Made by a program: the position numbers and the translations under genes. Under the pieces are notes generated by a model. That model did not search any database. It was not told the origin of the DNA and saw nothing but the letters and a program-made list of their open reading frames with translations. From the NCBI GenBank assembly GCA_050736615.1, contig JBOHWL010000192.1, positions 6,307 through 70,306 of the forward strand: 64,000 nt of DNA. Reading direction: 5' to 3'. Origin of the DNA: JBOHWJ01 sp050736615 (GTDB taxonomy: Bacteria; Desulfobacterota; Binatia; Binatales; Binataceae). Positions 60,993 to 64,000 of the stretch are shown here, piece by piece (position 1 is the stretch's first letter; every line of letters starts with the position of its first letter).

Positions 60993-61596
60993 CGAGCAGC
61001 ACCGCGAGCGACTTGCGCATCAGCACCTCGAGTCCGTCGGACCCGGCGGAGCCCACCGCATCAACCGCGCGTCTGGCCTCGGCCGGCTTATAGCCGAGAT
61101 TGATCAGGGCGGAGATGGCGTCGTCGGTGATCGTGCCATTGCTCACGTGACCGTTGGACTGGATGGGGGTGGGCTCCGGCGCTATCAGGTTGAGGTCGGC
61201 TATCTTGTCGCGCAACTCGCGCACGATGCGTTCGGCCACTTTGGCGCCAACGCCGGGCACCGCGTCGATACGCTCGGCATCCTCGCGGCTAATCGCGCCC
61301 ACCAGGTCCCGCGGCGAGAGCACCGACAAAATCGCGAGCGCCAGTTTGGGGCCAACGTGCTGCACGCGCATCAGCAGATCGAAGGCTTGCTTCTCCGCAT
61401 GAGTGCCGAAGCCATAGAGCAGTATCGCGTCGTCGCGGACGACGTGGCGGATTTCGAGCTCGACGGACGCACCGATCGCGGAGAGATGATAGTAGGTACT
61501 TAGCGGAATGAAGATTTCGTAACCGACTCCCGCGGTCTCGACCACCAGCCGGCCGGCTTCCCGCAGCTTGAGTCGTCCACTGAGCGACGCGATCAT
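60982..61596 (-). CDS. ruvA: Holliday junction-binding protein RuvA
   Basis: A 204-residue RuvA, which binds four-way junctions as a tetramer and recruits RuvB. The N-terminal OB fold starts MIASLSGRL; helix-hairpin-helix DNA-binding motifs are [20 protein letters not shown] (quoted in part as [10 protein letters not shown]) and [13 protein letters not shown]; the C-terminal RuvB-binding domain is [19 protein letters not shown]. The start at 61596 gives an ATGA overlap with ruvC. The upstream extension of the open frame is ruvC in another frame. Confidence 0.95.
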   Translation of the reverse strand: MIASLSGRLKLREAGRLVVETAGVGYEIFIPLSTYYHLSAIGASVELEIRHVVRDDAILLYGFGTHAEKQAFDLLMRVQHVGPKLALAILSVLSPRDLVGAISREDAERIDAVPGVGAKVAERIVRELRDKIADLNLIAPEPTPIQSNGHVSNGTITDDAISALINLGYKPAEARRAVDAVGSAGSDGLEVLMRKSLAVLLGEK

Positions 61597-62132
61597 GGTT
61601 TGCCTTGCGCAACTTTCAACTTGCGGCGCGCTGAGGCCGCGCCGATATCGATCGCGGCGGCCATCTTCATTCTGAACAAATGGCATAGCGCGATCGCGAG
61701 CGCGTCGGCCGCATCGTCGGCCAGCTCGACTTCGGCGTCAAGCGTGAGCGTCTTGCGCACCATCAATTGCACCTGGGCTTTGTCGGCGCGTCCGAAGCCG
61801 GCGACGCTAAGCTTCACCTCGGTCGGCATGTACTCGTAAAGCCGCAGCTCGCGATGAGCCGCCGCCAGCATCGCCATCGCGCGCGCCTCGCCAAGGGCGA
61901 ACGCGCTTTGCACGTTGGCGGCGACGAAACTGCGCTCAAGGCTCATCGCGGCGGGCCGATGCTGGTCGATGACCGCAATCAAGCCCTGATAAATCGAGGC
62001 GAGCCGTTGTGGCCCGCGCGTCGGCGCATGTGAGCGAATTGTCCCCGCCGCGATAAACGTCAACCGCGCTTGCCGCTCGACCACGCCGAAGCCGGTAACC
62101 AAATTGCCAGGGTCTACCCCAATCACCCGCAT
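61593..62132 (-). CDS. ruvC: Holliday junction resolvase RuvC
   Basis: A 179-residue RuvC, which cleaves Holliday junctions symmetrically. The four acidic catalytic positions are present: Asp7 in GVDPGN, Glu66 in SLERSF, and Asp140 and Asp143 in LADDAADALAIALCH. The basic C-terminus (about 155-179) is typical. It lies 30 bp downstream of yebC and overlaps ruvA by four bases (ATGA), which gives the common order yebC-ruvC-ruvA-ruvB. Confidence 0.96.
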   Translation of the reverse strand: MRVIGVDPGNLVTGFGVVERQARLTFIAAGTIRSHAPTRGPQRLASIYQGLIAVIDQHRPAAMSLERSFVAANVQSAFALGEARAMAMLAAAHRELRLYEYMPTEVKLSVAGFGRADKAQVQLMVRKTLTLDAEVELADDAADALAIALCHLFRMKMAAAIDIGAASARRKLKVAQGKP

Positions 62133-62162
62133 GCCCCACCTCGCCCGCCCCGCTTCCGTGAT

Positions 62163-62915
62163 TCAAGCGGCGGAGAATTGCGCCAGCTGTTCGTCGTCGA
62201 TATCGAAGTTCGCCGACACGCTCTGCACGTCGTCGTGCTCTTCGAGGTCTTCGACCAGTTTCAGCACCTGCTCGGCCGTATGGCCGGTAACCTTGATGGT
62301 GTTCTCAGGTACCGGTGTGACTTCGCCATTGGCAACCGCGACCTGCGCCTTTTCGAGCGCCTCGCGAACCGGGCTGAACCTGTCGGGCGGGGTCAGCACC
62401 TGAAACGAGTCATCGTCGCTCTGCACGTCGTCGGCGCCGGCTTCTAGCGTAAGTTCAATCAGCCGGTCTTCATCGACGGCGTTTTTCTCAACCGTGAGCA
62501 CCCCGCGCTTTTTGAACATCCACGCGACGCATCCCGTTTCACCCAGGTTGCCACCGTGACGCGAGAAGATGAAGCGCAGCTCAGCGACCACGCGATTACG
62601 ATTATCGGTCAGCACTTCCGCGATAATGGCGACGCCGCCCGGCCCGTACCCTTCGTAGGTCACTTCCTCAAGTTGGCCGCCACCCAGTTCGCCGGTGCCT
62701 TTTTTGATCGCGCGATCGATATTATCGTTGGGCATCGATTGCGCCTTGGCCGCCAGCACCGCCGTGCGCAAACGCGGGTTGGCGTTGACGTCGCCGCCGC
62801 CCAGGCGCGTGGCGATGGTGATTTCCTTGATAAGCTTGGTGAAGAGCTTGCCGCGCTTGGCATCACGGGCAGCCTTCTTATGCTTAATCGAACTCCACTT
62901 GGAATGACCGGACAT
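62163..62915 (-). CDS. yebC: YebC/PmpR-family regulator
   Basis: A 250-residue YebC/TACO1-type protein. The N-terminal block MSGHSKWSSIKHKKAARDAK is diagnostic, with NPRLRTAVLAAKAQSMPNDN, given as RLRTAVLAAKAQSMP, and KKGTGELGG following. The family is reported to act as a transcriptional regulator or, in recent work, to help ribosomes through proline stretches; both remain possible. It is the first gene of the ruv operon, with GGAGG six bases before the ATG. Confidence 0.95.
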   Translation of the reverse strand: MSGHSKWSSIKHKKAARDAKRGKLFTKLIKEITIATRLGGGDVNANPRLRTAVLAAKAQSMPNDNIDRAIKKGTGELGGGQLEEVTYEGYGPGGVAIIAEVLTDNRNRVVAELRFIFSRHGGNLGETGCVAWMFKKRGVLTVEKNAVDEDRLIELTLEAGADDVQSDDDSFQVLTPPDRFSPVREALEKAQVAVANGEVTPVPENTIKVTGHTAEQVLKLVEDLEEHDDVQSVSANFDIDDEQLAQFSAA

Positions 62916-63047
62916 GACTCGCCTCCGGGACGCTGATGGCGCAACCCGTTACGCGGCGAGCCTACCATAAAGGGGTTTAGGGGGGGAGTGGCGCGGCCGC
63001 CGGGATAATCGCGGTTGCGCACGCCGGCCTGCTATGATGCGCGCGCA

Positions 63048-63222
63048 ACGCTAGCGGAGCCGTCTAGCGGCGCAGCGAGCACATTAGGCGGAGCGAAGCG
63101 CAGCCGAGCGAACGAGTCTGCGAGTCGCGTTTGAAGTAAGGCGTCTGCGAGCTGCGTTAAAATTTCGACGCTAGCGGAGCCGTCTGCGGCGGAGCGAGCA
63201 GGCGAGTCTGCGAGCTGCGTTA
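63048..63222 (+). repeat. GC-rich dispersed repeat array upstream of a lipoprotein gene
   Basis: ACGCTAGCGGAGCCGTCT occurs exactly at 63048-63065 and again at 63168-63185, and GTCTGCGAGCTGCGTTA at 63143-63159 and 63206-63222. The second unit (63168-63222) is the fullest copy of the dispersed repeat whose core is GGAGCGAGCAGGCGAGTC. It ends 10 bases before the ATG of the lipoprotein gene. Related copies are at 7558-7604, 7690-7785, 42884-42935 and 53301-53345. Confidence 0.6.
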
Positions 63223-63232
63223 GATTTCTTTG

Positions 63233-63748
63233 ATGAAGTTGGGAAGTGCCTTGCCGTCGATGCTGGCGTTGGCCTGCGCGGGATGTTTCTATCCGCCGAG
63301 CCAGTCTCCGCCACCCTCTCGGCGCGACCGCGTGGAACTTGCGCTGCCCTATGATCTGGCGTGGCAGGACGTACACGATGTGATCGCACGCAATCACTAT
63401 CACGTGATTGTTGAGGACCCTAACCACGGCATCATCGAGACCCAAGCCCACGGGCCGTTCACGCTCAAAGATGCCGATTGCGGCAAGATTCGCGGCGTAG
63501 CCGGCAAGTTTTCCTCCCAGCCGGATATCGACGCTTCGGCGGTTTACAATTTCCTGGTGCTGCCGCACGGACGTGAAGCGAGCACGGTCAGCGTGCAGGC
63601 GGCCTTTACCGCGCCCTTGCAGGTGCCGTTTCACGCCCGCCGCTCGGTGCGATGCGTCTCGCGCGGTGTTCAGGAAAAACGGCTCCTGAAGGAGATCGTG
63701 CGGCACGCCCAACAGGTCCACCGACCGGTTTTCAAGCCGCCGACTTAA
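63233..63748 (+). CDS. Predicted lipoprotein of unknown function
   Basis: A 171-residue protein with a lipoprotein-type signal (MKLGSALPSMLALACAGC; the candidate acylated Cys is the second, in CAGC). The mature part has LALPYDLAWQDVHDVIARNHYHVI, quoted as LPYDLAWQDVHDVIA, and GIIETQAHGPFTL, a pattern like the DUF3576/BamC-like periplasmic alpha-beta domains, but I cannot name the family. The ATG at 63233 is preferred over a TTG three bases before it. A dispersed repeat occupies the position where a promoter would be expected. Confidence 0.65.
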   Translation: MKLGSALPSMLALACAGCFYPPSQSPPPSRRDRVELALPYDLAWQDVHDVIARNHYHVIVEDPNHGIIETQAHGPFTLKDADCGKIRGVAGKFSSQPDIDASAVYNFLVLPHGREASTVSVQAAFTAPLQVPFHARRSVRCVSRGVQEKRLLKEIVRHAQQVHRPVFKPPT

Positions 63749-63831
63749 GCGAGCAGTTCATGACTGCGCGGCCCGCATAGTTGAAAGTTGCAAATGGCTC
63801 AATGGCGCGATATGGAGTTTCGTCGTCTTCT

Positions 63832-64000
63832 ATGTTTACACGTTTCAAGGCTCTTCAGGCATGGCGCGCTTCGAACGATCGCTTGAATGCGAGCGCGACG
63901 GCAGCAGCGATCCCTGCGCCAGCGGTGCGTTCGTCCGCAGCTTGGGGCTTTGATCGGTTATCGCGCGAAACCGCTGCGGAGATTGCGGTCGGGATAGGAT
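63832..64000 (+). CDS. Possible 5' end of a gene cut by the window edge
   Basis: From ATG 63832 the frame is open for 56 codons to the end of the window, with an alanine-rich N-terminal translation (QAWRASNDRLNASATAAAI). There is no ribosome site and no recognised family, so this may be non-coding. Confidence 0.2.
   Translation, partial: MFTRFKALQAWRASNDRLNASATAAAIPAPAVRSSAAWGFDRLSRETAAEIAVGIG

Overview
The window is GC-rich bacterial chromosomal DNA, tightly packed on both strands, with no rRNA, tRNA, CRISPR array or intact insertion sequence that I can see. The gene set points to a Gram-negative (didermic) bacterium: hopanoid genes (hpnJ, hpnI), an MMPL/RND lipid-type exporter, a DUF1302-type porin, several lipoproteins, paired F420-type luciferase-like oxidoreductases, short MetE-like methyltransferases, and a b6-type cytochrome b fused to cytochrome c. 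This combination fits Candidatus Binatota (Desulfobacterota_B) or a related deltaproteobacterial-type lineage. That placement is inference from gene content, not from a marker tree.

Layout. 1-9.5 kb: the end of a hopanoid side-chain locus (partial hpnJ, hpnI, a DMT-type permease), then a CoA-transferase, a MetE-like protein, two opposed luciferase-like monooxygenases, inorganic pyrophosphatase and a UPF0104 membrane protein. 9.6-15.1 kb: one minus-strand respiratory operon ctaC-ctaD-ctaE-small subunit-Rieske-cytochrome b/c, which would carry electrons from quinol to oxygen. 15.3-22.6 kb: a second MetE-like protein, a small lipoprotein, an MMPL exporter, a beta-lactamase-family remnant, an OpgC-type membrane acyltransferase and a zinc alcohol dehydrogenase.

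22.7-47.9 kb is the main feature: a complete type VI secretion system. All thirteen core genes are present: tssB, C, hcp (D), E, F, G, H (clpV), I (vgrG), J, K, L and M on the minus strand, with tssA divergent. Between vgrG and tssJ sits a five-gene spike/cargo cassette: DUF2169 fused to pentapeptide repeats, a free pentapeptide-repeat protein, DUF3540, a PAAR-like DUF4150 protein, and an unrecognised 259-residue protein. No toxin domain and no Fha/PpkA/PppA/TagF regulators are visible.

48-64 kb: a decayed P-type ATPase, a Ca2+/cation antiporter, two opposed Crp/Fnr-like regulators around a small coiled-coil gene, a stand-alone pro-kumamolisin propeptide lipoprotein, a HAD hydrolase, the porin with its terminator, a GFA-family protein, an AraC remnant ending inside a palindromic repeat, a nitroreductase, a secreted beta-helix protein with a clear promoter and terminator, the yebC-ruvC-ruvA-ruvB operon and a small lipoprotein. 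Several repeat families are scattered through the window: a MITE-like element with 18-bp terminal inverted repeats (two copies), a palindromic element, and a GC-rich repeat that lies just upstream of several genes.
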